This document shows positions 6,022 to 15,022 of a DNA stretch of 28,356 nucleotides, piece after piece. Made by a program: the position numbers and the translations under genes. This stretch comes from a virus. The notes beneath the pieces are model-generated. The model was not told the DNA's origin, made no database searches, and saw only the letters and a list, made by a program, of their open reading frames with translations. The stretch is taken from positions 1 through 28,356 of IMG/VR virus record IMGVR_UViG_3300005563_000088. The stretch is one strand, 5' to 3'. Within the stretch, counting starts at the first letter, position 1, and each line of letters starts with the position of its first letter.

Positions 6022-6023
6022 TT
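6006..6023. promoter_or_regulatory. Perfect 18-bp palindrome, candidate operator
   Basis: AACTTGCAATTGCAAGTT is perfectly self-complementary over 18 bp. It is centred in the 77-bp gap between the leftward operon (start 5973) and the rightward late operon (start 6051), and it covers the TTG of both candidate -33 elements. A dimeric repressor bound here would block both promoters at once. The protein could be the winged-helix or the ribbon-helix-helix product in this window, or one encoded elsewhere. Confidence 0.65.
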
Positions 6024-6037
6024 ATTTAGTAATTTAG
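6008..6037 (+). promoter_or_regulatory. Rightward promoter of the late operon
   Basis: CTTG at 6008-6011, an 18-bp spacer and TAATTTAG at 6030-6037 approximate the Bacteroidetes promoter TTTG-N19-TAnnTTTG, with one mismatch in each element. The GroES-like gene starts 13 nt after the -7 element, giving a short leader. The -33 element lies inside the palindrome. Confidence 0.45.
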
Positions 6038-6050
6038 GTTTCAAAATAAA

Positions 6051-6920
6051 ATGCTGCAGTCCCCCAAAGACAAAGTATTTGTAGAGATCACAAACAGATA
6101 CGAGGATGAGATTCAATTCCAAAGCGGCGTAAAGCTCTACATCGATCCCAGTTTCAATCCCAACTTCCATGCTACGTCAGTAGGAGTCGTTCACTCGGTT
6201 CCGGCCAGTTTAAGTGAAGACAATGCCGGTATTGAAGCGATCGTCCGGCCCGGGGACGAAGTTCTTTTCAGTTACAAGACGGTAGGGGATATCACTTACG
6301 AGGACAATACCTCGTCTTTCCGGATGACGACAAAGGGAGAAGGTTATCTCACGGAGTGGATGAATCAGGAAAGGGAGACGATCCGCCTGGAAAAAGGGAT
6401 GAAGGAAGGCCAGTGGGTGGTTATCTATACCGATAAGACCGGGGCACTGATCGATGGCCGGAAAGGGAGCCAGGGGTACTGTGAAAACTGGATCGCCCAG
6501 AACTTCAAGTTTGCCAGTGCCGAGGGGTTTGAATATGATAACCGGTTCTATTACGAAGGGAAGGAACTCTGGCAGGTGGATTACAGTTTCATCTTCGCCA
6601 TCCGCCGGAAGGGTCATTTGAGAATGGTCGGGGATTATTTGTTAATCGAACCCATTGTAGAGAACAGGCCCCTGCAGATCATGAATACTTCCCTGATCAG
6701 ACCCGAGAGCGAAAGGTACTGCGTGTTGGAGCATAAGGGCTGGTTACGGTGCGGAGGAAGAGGTAGAGAAGGATATCGGAATGGGGACGTGCTGATCTTT
6801 CATCCCGACCTGAAGGAAAAATACAATGTAGAGGGAAAGCCCATGTATATCGTTCGCAAGAAATTCCTACTAGGCAGGGAGGAGTCGGTCAATAGTATGG
6901 CTACCACTAGTTTAAATTGA
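6051..6920 (+). CDS. Protein with two GroES-like segments; first late gene
   Basis: The 289-aa product has two segments that each read like a GroES-type co-chaperonin fold. The first runs from about residue 6 to 77: KDKVFVEI, GVKLYID, VGVVHSVP, RPGDEVLFSY. The second runs from about 193 to 276: VGDYLLIEPI, CVLEHKG, RNGDVLIFHPDL, KPMYIVRKKFLLG. Both show a DxVxVE opening, a short mobile-loop-like stretch and a GDxVxF strand. Between them lies a unique region. A virion-assembly chaperone or structural role is plausible from its place at the head of the late operon. The similarity is my reading of motifs, and a beta-barrel structural protein is an alternative. Confidence 0.65.
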   Translation: MLQSPKDKVFVEITNRYEDEIQFQSGVKLYIDPSFNPNFHATSVGVVHSVPASLSEDNAGIEAIVRPGDEVLFSYKTVGDITYEDNTSSFRMTTKGEGYLTEWMNQERETIRLEKGMKEGQWVVIYTDKTGALIDGRKGSQGYCENWIAQNFKFASAEGFEYDNRFYYEGKELWQVDYSFIFAIRRKGHLRMVGDYLLIEPIVENRPLQIMNTSLIRPESERYCVLEHKGWLRCGGRGREGYRNGDVLIFHPDLKEKYNVEGKPMYIVRKKFLLGREESVNSMATTSLN

Positions 6921-6924
6921 AGCT

Positions 6925-7602
6925 ATGGATATAGGGGATTTACATGATTTTATAGCCTTCCTGGAAAACCACCAGCAGGTCGCCTTTCACTCGCCGGGTG
7001 AGATTGACAATGCCATTCACAGGGGATCGATGGACCTGTTCTGGCAGTTCGCCCCGGTTTACGGAACGAGCAAGGAAGCAAAGACGGCTCTGGATCCTTT
7101 CACGCAGACCTATCAGGTCACGCCAGCTAATTCCCCGGGCGGTGTCGTTACTTTGCCTTCTGGCCTGGCATTCCCATCTCCTCTGAATTACGCCACGCTG
7201 ACCTCGGCTATGGCCGTCGCTTATGATAACACTCTCAGAAAGACGGTCTATTTTGATATTGACATGGTGAACAACGATGAACTCGCCCAGCGGCTGATGT
7301 CACAGATAAAACCAGTCACCGCTGACAGGCCGATTGCGATCAGTCAAAGTAACGGGGTCTACCAATTATATCCCCAACAGCCCAATACGGCGATGTTCAC
7401 GTACCTGGCGCTCCCGGTAAAACCCGTGTACGGGTACACCCCCGGTGTGAGGAAGCCGGTGTATAATCCAAGCCTGTCGACACAACTGCAGTGGAATGAA
7501 GCGTACTATACGAAGATTATTGAATTAGCCGTGGCGTATCTGGGTATCAACCTCGGAGATATGACGCTTACCCAATTTATGACACAAAAAGCCGGCTCAT
7601 GA
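6925..7602 (+). CDS. Putative virion connector/structural protein, 225 aa
   Basis: The 225-aa product has a helical start (LHDFIAFLENHQQ), a beta-rich middle (TYQVTPANSPGGVVTLPSG, then KTVYFDIDMVNNDELAQRL) and a helical end (IIELAVAYLGINLGD). Its position directly before two similarly sized proteins and the large tail/neck protein suggests a head-tail connector or ring component, as in podovirus-like Bacteroidetes phages. I cannot name a family with certainty. It starts 4 nt after the GroES-like gene and overlaps the next gene by ATGA. Confidence 0.72.
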   Translation: MDIGDLHDFIAFLENHQQVAFHSPGEIDNAIHRGSMDLFWQFAPVYGTSKEAKTALDPFTQTYQVTPANSPGGVVTLPSGLAFPSPLNYATLTSAMAVAYDNTLRKTVYFDIDMVNNDELAQRLMSQIKPVTADRPIAISQSNGVYQLYPQQPNTAMFTYLALPVKPVYGYTPGVRKPVYNPSLSTQLQWNEAYYTKIIELAVAYLGINLGDMTLTQFMTQKAGS

Positions 7603-8276
7603 GTACTAGATGGTCCATAGGCGAACAGATCAAGCTTCGGCTGGCCGGCGGGAAGGGTAAAGAAGCGGACTGGGCAGATATCCGGGAGATCTATACCGCC
7701 ATAGGGCAGGTCCTGAATCAACTGGTCAAGCTCGACTATTTTAAGGGCTCGATGCCTATCGGAGAAACGATTCCGGATGGAATATGTGTTGCCACTTACG
7801 ATAACATCCCGATAATCCCCTATAAAAATATTGCGAAGCTCACCCTGCCTGCGATGCCGATACGGCTGCCGCGGAATATGGGAGTGTTCGCAATCAGCCC
7901 CTACAACCTGGATAATGCCTCAAATATTCTGACGGCGCCGTTTATCCCCATCCCGATGGGCCACAGCGTGCTGGTGAATGGGCAACCTCTTATTGACGAT
8001 CTACTAGGACATATCGGATACGAATGTCACGGCCTTGAGGTTCTTTTCAGGACCGACATTACGCAGGCGCCTTATAGCATTACGGCAGCCACGGTCAAAT
8101 TACTGGTGATGGATATGTCGAACTATTCCGACTACGATCTGCTCCCAATTCCAGCCGATATGGAAGCCGCCTGTATTGAGCAGGTTTATCAGATTTTCAG
8201 CGGCGAGCCTGCGCCGGACAAAGTGGACGACCCCATTGCTATCACTGTAAAACCACAGCGAAATGCAGTTCAGTAA
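7599..8276 (+). CDS. Putative virion connector/structural protein, 225 aa
   Basis: The start is at an ATGA overlap. The 225-aa product has a helical N-terminus (ADWADIREIYTAIGQVLNQL), then many short strands with Pro and Gly turns (PAMPIRLPRNMGVFAISPY, then FIPIPMGHSVLVNGQP). Its C-terminal half holds EVLFRTDI, VKLLVMD and AACIEQVYQIF. This is the composition of a small virion adaptor or neck protein. I have no precise family. The stop overlaps the next start by 14 nt, implying tightly balanced expression of the three connector-like genes. Confidence 0.72.
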   Translation: MSTRWSIGEQIKLRLAGGKGKEADWADIREIYTAIGQVLNQLVKLDYFKGSMPIGETIPDGICVATYDNIPIIPYKNIAKLTLPAMPIRLPRNMGVFAISPYNLDNASNILTAPFIPIPMGHSVLVNGQPLIDDLLGHIGYECHGLEVLFRTDITQAPYSITAATVKLLVMDMSNYSDYDLLPIPADMEAACIEQVYQIFSGEPAPDKVDDPIAITVKPQRNAVQ

Positions 8277-9030
8277 GTTAGATAATATCGTTCGTGGTAT
8301 TCTGCTCAATAAGCAGTACACCCTACACTGGTATCTGCAAGTACTGAAGTATTGTACGGATTGCCTGCGCGAGCTCAATGCCGATGACCTTCAGATTATC
8401 AATAGCGTTGTGCTGACCCTTAACAGCTATAAGGCAGCCACGATCCCCGCAGATATGATGGACTGGGTAAGGGTAGGAGTAGAGAATGGTCCATACGTGA
8501 AACCGTTGACTCAGATAGAAGGCTATAATAGGACTTTAAATTATGACGTCAACGGCAATCCCCAGCCGTGGCCACAGGTCCAGGCGGGCCTTTCTGACCT
8601 AGCTTATTTCGGCGTACCGTATCTGACTTACTACGTGAACAGCTACAATAGTCGCGGAGAAAATGTCGGCGGCCTCTATGGTTTTCGTAGTGATGGCACC
8701 CCGTTTACTTTCCAGATGATGAAAGAACGGAACGAGATCCAGTTTGACACGGCCCTGGGATTTGACAAGATCGTACTGGACTATATTTCTGATGGGCGCT
8801 CAGCTACCGCCGCCTCGATGATCCCGGCCTATGCGGAGAAAACTATCGAAGATTATTGCGACTGGCAGTTGGATGAACATAATCGCAGTGTTTCAGATAC
8901 TTCGAAGGAGCGTAAGTATCTTAAGTATGTAGGAAGTAGGACCGGCCTCAGATCCAGGATGGAATCTTTGACGACGGATGATATTATGCAGATTTTCAGA
9001 GGCAATTATACCGCAACCGTAAGAACGTAA
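8263..9030 (+). CDS. Neck/connector protein, 255 aa
   Basis: The N-terminus is helical (FSKLDNIVRGILLNKQYTLH, then YLQVLKYCTDCLRELNADDL) and is followed by NSVVLTLNSYKAATIPADMM and DWVRVGVENGPYVKPLTQIE. This organisation is familiar from the connector or ring proteins of crAss-like and related Bacteroidetes podoviruses: an N-terminal helical bundle, a short NSY...P..MxDWVRVG block, then a beta-rich domain. That link is from memory and should be checked by profile search. The C-terminus is charged and helical. The ATG lies inside the preceding gene, a 14-nt overlap. Confidence 0.75.
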   Translation: MQFSKLDNIVRGILLNKQYTLHWYLQVLKYCTDCLRELNADDLQIINSVVLTLNSYKAATIPADMMDWVRVGVENGPYVKPLTQIEGYNRTLNYDVNGNPQPWPQVQAGLSDLAYFGVPYLTYYVNSYNSRGENVGGLYGFRSDGTPFTFQMMKERNEIQFDTALGFDKIVLDYISDGRSATAASMIPAYAEKTIEDYCDWQLDEHNRSVSDTSKERKYLKYVGSRTGLRSRMESLTTDDIMQIFRGNYTATVRT

Positions 9031-9218
9031 TGGCAACCCGCGATCCAAATATTATTAGTGAGATTCAGGTAAAAACTTCCGCTGGCACCGCCGTGGTGCA
9101 TGAATTGGCAGGAGATAAGGGCCCTGAATACAAGGTCAAGAACCCGGAAGCCCTTCCGGTGGCGTTTCTCTCCTCGGTCCTCGACCAGGCCCGTCAGATG
9201 GAAGAGAAAGGTGGATAA
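9030..9218 (+). CDS. Small hypothetical protein, 62 aa
   Basis: The ATG overlaps the previous stop by one base (TAATG) and the stop lies 8 nt inside the start of the large tail/neck gene. The product reads like a small globular protein with strands (EIQVKTSAGTAVVHELAG) and a C-terminal helix (PVAFLSSVLDQARQMEE). A structural accessory or chaperone for the next protein is possible from position only. Confidence 0.7.
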   Translation: MATRDPNIISEIQVKTSAGTAVVHELAGDKGPEYKVKNPEALPVAFLSSVLDQARQMEEKGG

Positions 9219-12200
9219 TCTCATAGAAAAAAGAGAATTCAATCAAGGCATGAATGCCGATGACTCCCTGACCAAACTGGAGCCAGGTGAGTACATGAAC
9301 GGCTTTAATTTCCGCGCCTGGACCTCAGAAACAGGTCGTGTCAGTGGCCTGCAGCCAATACCTGGCACGGTTAAACTGGCCTCTCCTCCTCAAAACCCTC
9401 CCGATGAACTGCAAACAGACTATGTCGGCATAGGTCAATGTGTTGACGAAGAAAGAAAATGGATAGTCTACTTCAATAGGTATGGGCTTGTTGGATTCAA
9501 CCATATCGCCGTGTATGATACGATTAATAACGTTGCCTATATGGCGTTGCGAGAGGATCAGGTAATCGGAGGTTTGGGCTGGGATGCTTCGACCTATATT
9601 CACTCCTCCTTTGTAATCAATGGCCTCTTATACTGGACAGACAACGTAGCGCCGCGTCGGATCAATCTCGATGCAGCAGTTAAGTTGAATAATCCGTCCT
9701 ACGTGACTAGCGTCGCTCCCTATATTTCGCCCATGAATCAGGCTGTCATATCCTGGATACGCCGACAACCGGGGTTGCCACCCTCTTTTATGAAGGTGAC
9801 CCAAACCACGCCTGTCATCAACGGGAGCCAGATAGCACTGGAGCCTTTCATGTTCTGCTATCGGTATATTTACCGAGACAATGAGGCCTCGACTCTTTCA
9901 GGGCGCTCGTTGCTTTGCCCGGAGAATGCAAACTTTGAGACGTACAACCGAATAGATATTTTGCTGCCATTGGGCGAACAAATTGATCAGGACGTTATCC
10001 AGATCGATCTCGTGGCACAGTTTGTCAATAGCGGAGACTTCTTCATTATCAATTCCTGGAAAAAGAGCGTTGCCGCCGACGCAGCAGCCATCACCGCACA
10101 CAATACTGGGACCGCGCTGACATTTCAGTTTTACAACAATCTGGCAGGGATATCCCTGGATAGCGCCTACACGGTAAAGATCGCCGATGCTACCCCTATA
10201 AAGGCTCAGACCATTGAGCGGGCAAAGAACCGTTCTTTTATGGGAGGATGCACTAATGGATATGATAGTCCTACGGCTACATCACTCGCTTTGACTTTGA
10301 TCACACAGAATTTCCCACCGGGGCCATCCGGATCAATCACGGGAGAATGGTGGTTCATGACCTGGCAGACATTTCCATTTGTAGGTCATTCCGCATACTT
10401 ATTGGTAACAACTACAGCCGTCGGTCCTGTTCCGCCATCGACATTTTATTATTACACCTGGAATTCTTCCGTTCCGCCATATCCTGCAAGCGTCAACGCA
10501 AGTGACCTCACATATAGAGGATCCAGTTTCGGGCAGGCTGCTGCAAATATAGGTGGAGCACCACCGACGCATATAAGCACCGCTGACCAGGGTATAGCAA
10601 GCACTATTCTTACCGGAGGCGGGACGCTGTCTGCAGTAGTAGGAAAATGCTTCAAAACAAATTCTTCCTATCAGTTTTCTGTCTCTTTCAAAGACAATTA
10701 TGGGAGAGAGACAGGGGTGGTAACCAATAACAATCTGAAGGTCATTATACCCAACACTGGTTTCGATGCCCTAAATTACACACCAGGCATTCAATGGGAT
10801 TTAAGTAATGCAGGGGCATTGACCGAAATACCTATTGATGCTTACTACATCAGCATCAATGTAACAAGATGTCTCCGGACAAGGTTTTTTATTCAGGGGC
10901 GTGGTGTAATGATATATGCAGACAAGGATAGCTCTGGGAATTATACATTTACAACTACTGCTTATTCCGATAATTTGGCCGGAGTTGCAGTCGATACGTC
11001 CACTCTTCAGTCGCAAGGCATGGCATATCTGTTGGCACAGGGTGACCTGCTGACGCTATACGTGAATGGTGCCTATTATTCCATGTCGATCATTGATCAA
11101 AGTGGAAAGTATGTTATCGGACAACTTACGAATGTGGGCACCCTGTCGGCTCAAATTGGCCTTTTTGAAATATATACCCCCTATAAAACGCAGGTAGATG
11201 AGCCGTACTTCGAAGTATCACAGATATTTCCCATTTTAAACCCCGGCACCAACTCCCGGCAATATAGCATTCTTAATGGCATCATAAATGGAGATGTCTT
11301 TCTATTTAAACGCTTTAATAATTCGGCGAACTACATTACCGAAGCGATGAATCCCAATGATAAATTTTACAAAATCTGGAACACGGATGCCGGGCGTCCA
11401 AATTTTGTAGATGGTATTGGGCAGGTATTTGATCAAAATGCGGTTTGCTTTAGCAATCCTTTGGTGCAAGGCAGTAGAATAAATGGCCTGTCAACGTTTG
11501 ATGCGCTGGATAAGGCGGATCTTCCGCTGGAGCTTGGAAGCATATCAAAACTTATTCTCACCAGTAAAATACAGAAGGAAGGCACAGTCATGCTGGCCTA
11601 TTGTAAATCTGAAACCGTCTCCCTGTACCTAGGAGAGGTGCAAGTGGCTGCTCCACAGGGAAATGCTTTCCTTGCAACCGATCAAAATGTAATAGGAACA
11701 ATATATCCCCTCAAAGGCTCCTTTGGAACTATCCACCCTGAGAGTGTCCGGCAATGGCGCGGCAACGTTTTCTCCTTCGATGCTTACAATGGCGCGGTCG
11801 TTCAGTACAGCGATAATGGGCTTGAGGCCATCAGCGCGTATAAGATGCGTACTTTCTGGCGCAGGTTTGCAGACAAGTTTGTCAACATGACTGCAGCTCA
11901 AATAATAGCGCTCGGCAGCAGGCCCTTTATCGTTGGCGGAATAGATCCATTCCACGGAGAGTATTTACTCTCTATACCCCAGCTGGAGCCGACCGTGCCA
12001 GCCGGAACACTCCCAGGGAATATTGTGGGAGTTCCTACCAATCTGTTCGACCCTTACGATGGAATGGCAAAGACCATGGTTTACAAGATTGAAAAGAACA
12101 GGTGGGTACCCGCCTACAACTATTATGCAGAATCTTTGGCCAACGTCAGCAATAAGTTGTATGCGGGAAAACTCGGAAGTCTATACCGGATGAACGATTC

Positions 12201-12606
12201 TACAGGTGGGTACAACCAGTTTTTCGGAGTGCAGACGCCATCTGTTGTTATGTTCCCCGCAAACATTTTGGATCATTCGCCGAAGCAACCAAAGGCTATA
12301 AACGTGGAGGCTGATCTTCAACCAGATGTATGCGTTCTGATGTCAGAATATCCTTATCAGCAGATTACGGACATACAGCCAGACGAATGGAATCCTAAGG
12401 AGGGTATTTTTTATCAATCCGTCCGACGGGATCGGCTAGATCCTTCATTTACTGATCCAAACCAGGCCTTGGTGGAAGGAGAGCAGTTGATAGGCAAAGT
12501 CATGATGATACAGTTGAATTTTCAACCTACACATCTTTTTCAATTAAAATATGTCAACGTGATATACGAACCGTTGACTGGGCATAAAACTATTGCATCA
12601 AAATAA
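9211..12606 (+). CDS. Large tail/neck structural protein (stabilization-protein type), 1,131 aa
   Basis: The frame is open from 9100, but that part is antiphase to the 62-aa gene. I start at the GTG at 9211, preceded by GGAAGAG and overlapping the previous stop by 8 nt. The N-terminus then reads EFNQGMNADDSLTKLEPGEY with NGFNFRAW and a later GxVSGLQPIPGT. This GMNxDxS...PGEYxxxxNxR pattern is the hallmark of the large beta-propeller-like tail-hub or stabilization proteins of crAss-like and other podoviruses. The long remainder is Tyr/Asn/Gly-rich and beta-structured (IVYFNRYGLVGFNHIAVYD, IMLNFQ-like strands near the end), without catalytic motifs. It follows the connector genes, as expected for a tail-associated component. 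Confidence 0.78.
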   Translation: MDNLIEKREFNQGMNADDSLTKLEPGEYMNGFNFRAWTSETGRVSGLQPIPGTVKLASPPQNPPDELQTDYVGIGQCVDEERKWIVYFNRYGLVGFNHIAVYDTINNVAYMALREDQVIGGLGWDASTYIHSSFVINGLLYWTDNVAPRRINLDAAVKLNNPSYVTSVAPYISPMNQAVISWIRRQPGLPPSFMKVTQTTPVINGSQIALEPFMFCYRYIYRDNEASTLSGRSLLCPENANFETYNRIDILLPLGEQIDQDVIQIDLVAQFVNSGDFFIINSWKKSVAADAAAITAHNTGTALTFQFYNNLAGISLDSAYTVKIADATPIKAQTIERAKNRSFMGGCTNGYDSPTATSLALTLITQNFPPGPSGSITGEWWFMTWQTFPFVGHSAYLLVTTTAVGPVPPSTFYYYTWNSSVPPYPASVNASDLTYRGSSFGQAAANIGGAPPTHISTADQGIASTILTGGGTLSAVVGKCFKTNSSYQFSVSFKDNYGRETGVVTNNNLKVIIPNTGFDALNYTPGIQWDLSNAGALTEIPIDAYYISINVTRCLRTRFFIQGRGVMIYADKDSSGNYTFTTTAYSDNLAGVAVDTSTLQSQGMAYLLAQGDLLTLYVNGAYYSMSIIDQSGKYVIGQLTNVGTLSAQIGLFEIYTPYKTQVDEPYFEVSQIFPILNPGTNSRQYSILNGIINGDVFLFKRFNNSANYITEAMNPNDKFYKIWNTDAGRPNFVDGIGQVFDQNAVCFSNPLVQGSRINGLSTFDALDKADLPLELGSISKLILTSKIQKEGTVMLAYCKSETVSLYLGEVQVAAPQGNAFLATDQNVIGTIYPLKGSFGTIHPESVRQWRGNVFSFDAYNGAVVQYSDNGLEAISAYKMRTFWRRFADKFVNMTAAQIIALGSRPFIVGGIDPFHGEYLLSIPQLEPTVPAGTLPGNIVGVPTNLFDPYDGMAKTMVYKIEKNRWVPAYNYYAESLANVSNKLYAGKLGSLYRMNDSTGGYNQFFGVQTPSVVMFPANILDHSPKQPKAINVEADLQPDVCVLMSEYPYQQITDIQPDEWNPKEGIFYQSVRRDRLDPSFTDPNQALVEGEQLIGKVMMIQLNFQPTHLFQLKYVNVIYEPLTGHKTIASK

Positions 12607-12617
12607 AATATTTGGTT

Positions 12618-13211
12618 ATGGGACTTTTAGACAGCATCGCAGGCGGATTGTTCGGAGCCTTTCAATTGAGTCAGGCCGGGAAAATCCATCCTCAGTACAC
12701 TCCATATCAGACCTCTCCATATGCGGAAAATGTATTGGAAAATGCCAAGAACGCCTACGGCGGACGGATGGCGGGAGCGACCGAACTGGAGCAGAATATT
12801 TTGACAAATCAAGCAAATGTAAACGCGAATGCTGATAGGACAGCCACAGATGGGTCCCAGGCTCTGGCTGTAAAGGCCGCCAATCAAGGGCAAACAAATG
12901 CAGCTTTTCGCAATCTTCAGACTCAGGAGGCTCAGCAGAAATATCAGCTGCTCAATAACCTTAATCTGGCAGATCAAACCATGATCAATGAAGGAGATAA
13001 AAAGTACCAGGATATGTTATACAAATACCAGATGGACGCGGGACAGCAGGCCGCACTTAGAAATGCTGGCATCCAAAATATTTTTGGAGCCGTAAACGGA
13101 TTGAGTGGTTCGGCCATGCAGTACAACATGATGAATGGCGGCGGCTCTGGAGGCGGTAGCGGCGGAACTAGCGGAGGCGGACTTATGGCAATGTTACCAT
13201 TCCTTTTATAA
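12618..13211 (+). CDS. Putative internal virion / DNA-ejection protein, 197 aa
   Basis: I start at the ATG at 12618; a TTG two codons upstream is less likely. The N-terminus GLLDSIAGGLFGAFQ is short, hydrophobic and glycine-rich, as in small ejection proteins that insert in membranes. The centre is Ala/Gln/Asn-rich and predicted helical (NAAFRNLQTQEAQQKYQLLN). Near the C-terminus is a Gly/Ser linker (GGGSGGGSGGTSGGG), then a hydrophobic end LMAMLPFLL. The neighbourhood (tail protein before, Gln-rich 521-aa protein and giant after) matches a block of ejected proteins. This is inference. Confidence 0.7.
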   Translation: MGLLDSIAGGLFGAFQLSQAGKIHPQYTPYQTSPYAENVLENAKNAYGGRMAGATELEQNILTNQANVNANADRTATDGSQALAVKAANQGQTNAAFRNLQTQEAQQKYQLLNNLNLADQTMINEGDKKYQDMLYKYQMDAGQQAALRNAGIQNIFGAVNGLSGSAMQYNMMNGGGSGGGSGGTSGGGLMAMLPFLL

Positions 13212-13220
13212 ACTCAGAAA

Positions 13221-14786
13221 ATGGCAAATGAAGGTTCGTGGGCGGTAGTGTTGCCCGATCAGACAGCTAGGAATACATCAATGATGCAGATGTTGTGGCA
13301 ACACAACATGCAGCAGCAACGTCTTGCTGCTATGCAGCAGCAGCGAGAATTGGCCAGGCAGGCAAAAGCCGCACAGTTTGTGGGACAAAACTTTAAGGAT
13401 GCCAATTATGCTACTGGCACAGCTGCTGACCCGATCATTAACAAGATGACCAGTGATGCCCGCGAGAAATTTGCCAGGCTTATACACGAGAATCCTAATA
13501 TGGATGAAGGAGATCTTGAATTGCAGATGCAGGGAGATCTGAGTAAAATATCTCAATATTCGGCCGCTATTAAGGCAGGTAGAAAAAACATCGAAGATTC
13601 CTTACAGCATTACCAGCAACTGCCTGGCATAGATGTGGGTAATTTAAAGAATGCCGCGATTAATAGAATGCTTTACCAGGGAGGAAAAAGTGTTGTTGAT
13701 GACCCTACTAAGATAGACCTAGGAAGAAACTATCTGGACGAAGAGTTGGGCACCAACCCCGACCATTATGTAATAGGAGATGTTCCGTTGACGAAAGCTA
13801 TTGAGGCTTATAAACCGAAAAAGGGGGGCGACACAACTATTAATGAGCATGCCGGTGTCACAACTGAAAAAAAGTTTACCGATGAATACTATCCATGGCA
13901 GTCAGAAGTGAAAGATGCAAAGGGAAATGTTACCGGGTTACAGGTCAATTACGAACCTGCCTCTTTAAACGGCCAACCCATTATCGACCCGGAGACAAGG
14001 CAACCCATGAAAGTTGTGACTGACCAGACGCTGAAACAACTTTCAGGAACAGGAGTCGCCGCCAATATAAAGAGAGATACGGATGCATTTATAAAAGATC
14101 ATGGGTATGATCCCGCACAATTCCCGGCAGGAAGTCAAGCTTACCAGTCACTTGCTAAGCATGTACTATATAATAAACTGTCGGAACTAACGCCATCTGA
14201 ATTCAGGAAGGAAGCAAAGAAAACGAATGCCACCTTTGTCGACAAAATGCAGGCCGGGCTTGTTGATGCTTTGGGAAGGACGCTCAATAAGTCTCAAAAG
14301 GAAAAGGAAGAGAAATTGCTTAATGGGAACTTTGCCAAAATACGCAGGGCTGTCAACATGGAGCCAGAGGCGTTGGCGGGAGGAGTTCCATATAGAGATC
14401 CCACTACAGGAAAACAATTCATCGATGTGACAAGTTTTGTGGGTGGGTTTAAAACCGATGCTGATAAAAAAGCTACACAGTATGATCCTGGCTACAAGCA
14501 GGTACAGCATCTTCTTATTGATCCAACAACTCCCGGCAAGTTATACACAATAGAGGGCACTGATGGTCATTTACAAGAATATGACCCCGAAAGTATTGAC
14601 GCACTGCAGCTTCGCTACGGAACGTCCAACGGACACGATAATCTGGCCGATGTAAAAAAGGTTATCCAAAAGATTCCTATTAAACAAAACGTACAGGCTG
14701 CCAGACAATTACGAGCAGATATGGAATTGCAGAGGCGTCAACAGCAACAGAAAGCTCAGGAGTCAATATTAAACTTTAACCAATGA
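13221..14786 (+). CDS. Putative internal virion protein, 521 aa
   Basis: The first about 55 residues are strongly helical and Gln/Met-rich (MMQMLWQHNMQQQRLAAMQQ, then QRELARQAKAAQ), likely a coiled coil. The rest mixes helices (EDSLQHYQQLPG) and mobile-looking Lys-rich segments, ending in another Gln-rich helix (QRRQQQQKAQESILNFNQ). No enzyme motif is seen. It sits between the GGLFG protein and the giant, so an ejected or inner-capsid role is likely. Its stop overlaps the next start as ATGA. Confidence 0.72.
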   Translation: MANEGSWAVVLPDQTARNTSMMQMLWQHNMQQQRLAAMQQQRELARQAKAAQFVGQNFKDANYATGTAADPIINKMTSDAREKFARLIHENPNMDEGDLELQMQGDLSKISQYSAAIKAGRKNIEDSLQHYQQLPGIDVGNLKNAAINRMLYQGGKSVVDDPTKIDLGRNYLDEELGTNPDHYVIGDVPLTKAIEAYKPKKGGDTTINEHAGVTTEKKFTDEYYPWQSEVKDAKGNVTGLQVNYEPASLNGQPIIDPETRQPMKVVTDQTLKQLSGTGVAANIKRDTDAFIKDHGYDPAQFPAGSQAYQSLAKHVLYNKLSELTPSEFRKEAKKTNATFVDKMQAGLVDALGRTLNKSQKEKEEKLLNGNFAKIRRAVNMEPEALAGGVPYRDPTTGKQFIDVTSFVGGFKTDADKKATQYDPGYKQVQHLLIDPTTPGKLYTIEGTDGHLQEYDPESIDALQLRYGTSNGHDNLADVKKVIQKIPIKQNVQAARQLRADMELQRRQQQQKAQESILNFNQ

Positions 14787-15022
14787 GGTGGCTAGAAAAA
14801 TTCAAGCTTATCCTTGATAAAAACCCGGATATGTCAGATGCGGAATTATTCCGCGCCTTCCCTGAATTAAAAGGAGAACAGCGACTACTCACTTATGCAC
14901 TCCTGTACTGGCGTCATGGGATTATTGTGGATGAATTCAGGAAGGATTCTATTTGGTTACGATGTAAAAAGGCAATTATAGATGGCTTTAGACGATTCTA
15001 TTACGGAGTTAGAGCAGCCTGA
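14783..15022 (+). CDS. Small stand-alone FPEL-module protein, 79 aa
   Basis: Residues 14-29 read NPDMSDAELFRAFPEL, the same pattern as NPSASDDELLKKFPEL at residues 41-56 of the giant protein encoded next. Similar spacing follows to an Ala-rich Tyr-containing helix (TYALLYW versus DAAFSYL). The N-terminal FxxxLxxNPxxSDxELxxxFPEL unit looks like a small helical module that has been duplicated. The ORF starts at an ATGA overlap and overlaps the giant start by 41 nt. Its function is unknown; a partner or competitor for the same binding surface is one possibility. Confidence 0.7.
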   Translation: MRWLEKFKLILDKNPDMSDAELFRAFPELKGEQRLLTYALLYWRHGIIVDEFRKDSIWLRCKKAIIDGFRRFYYGVRAA

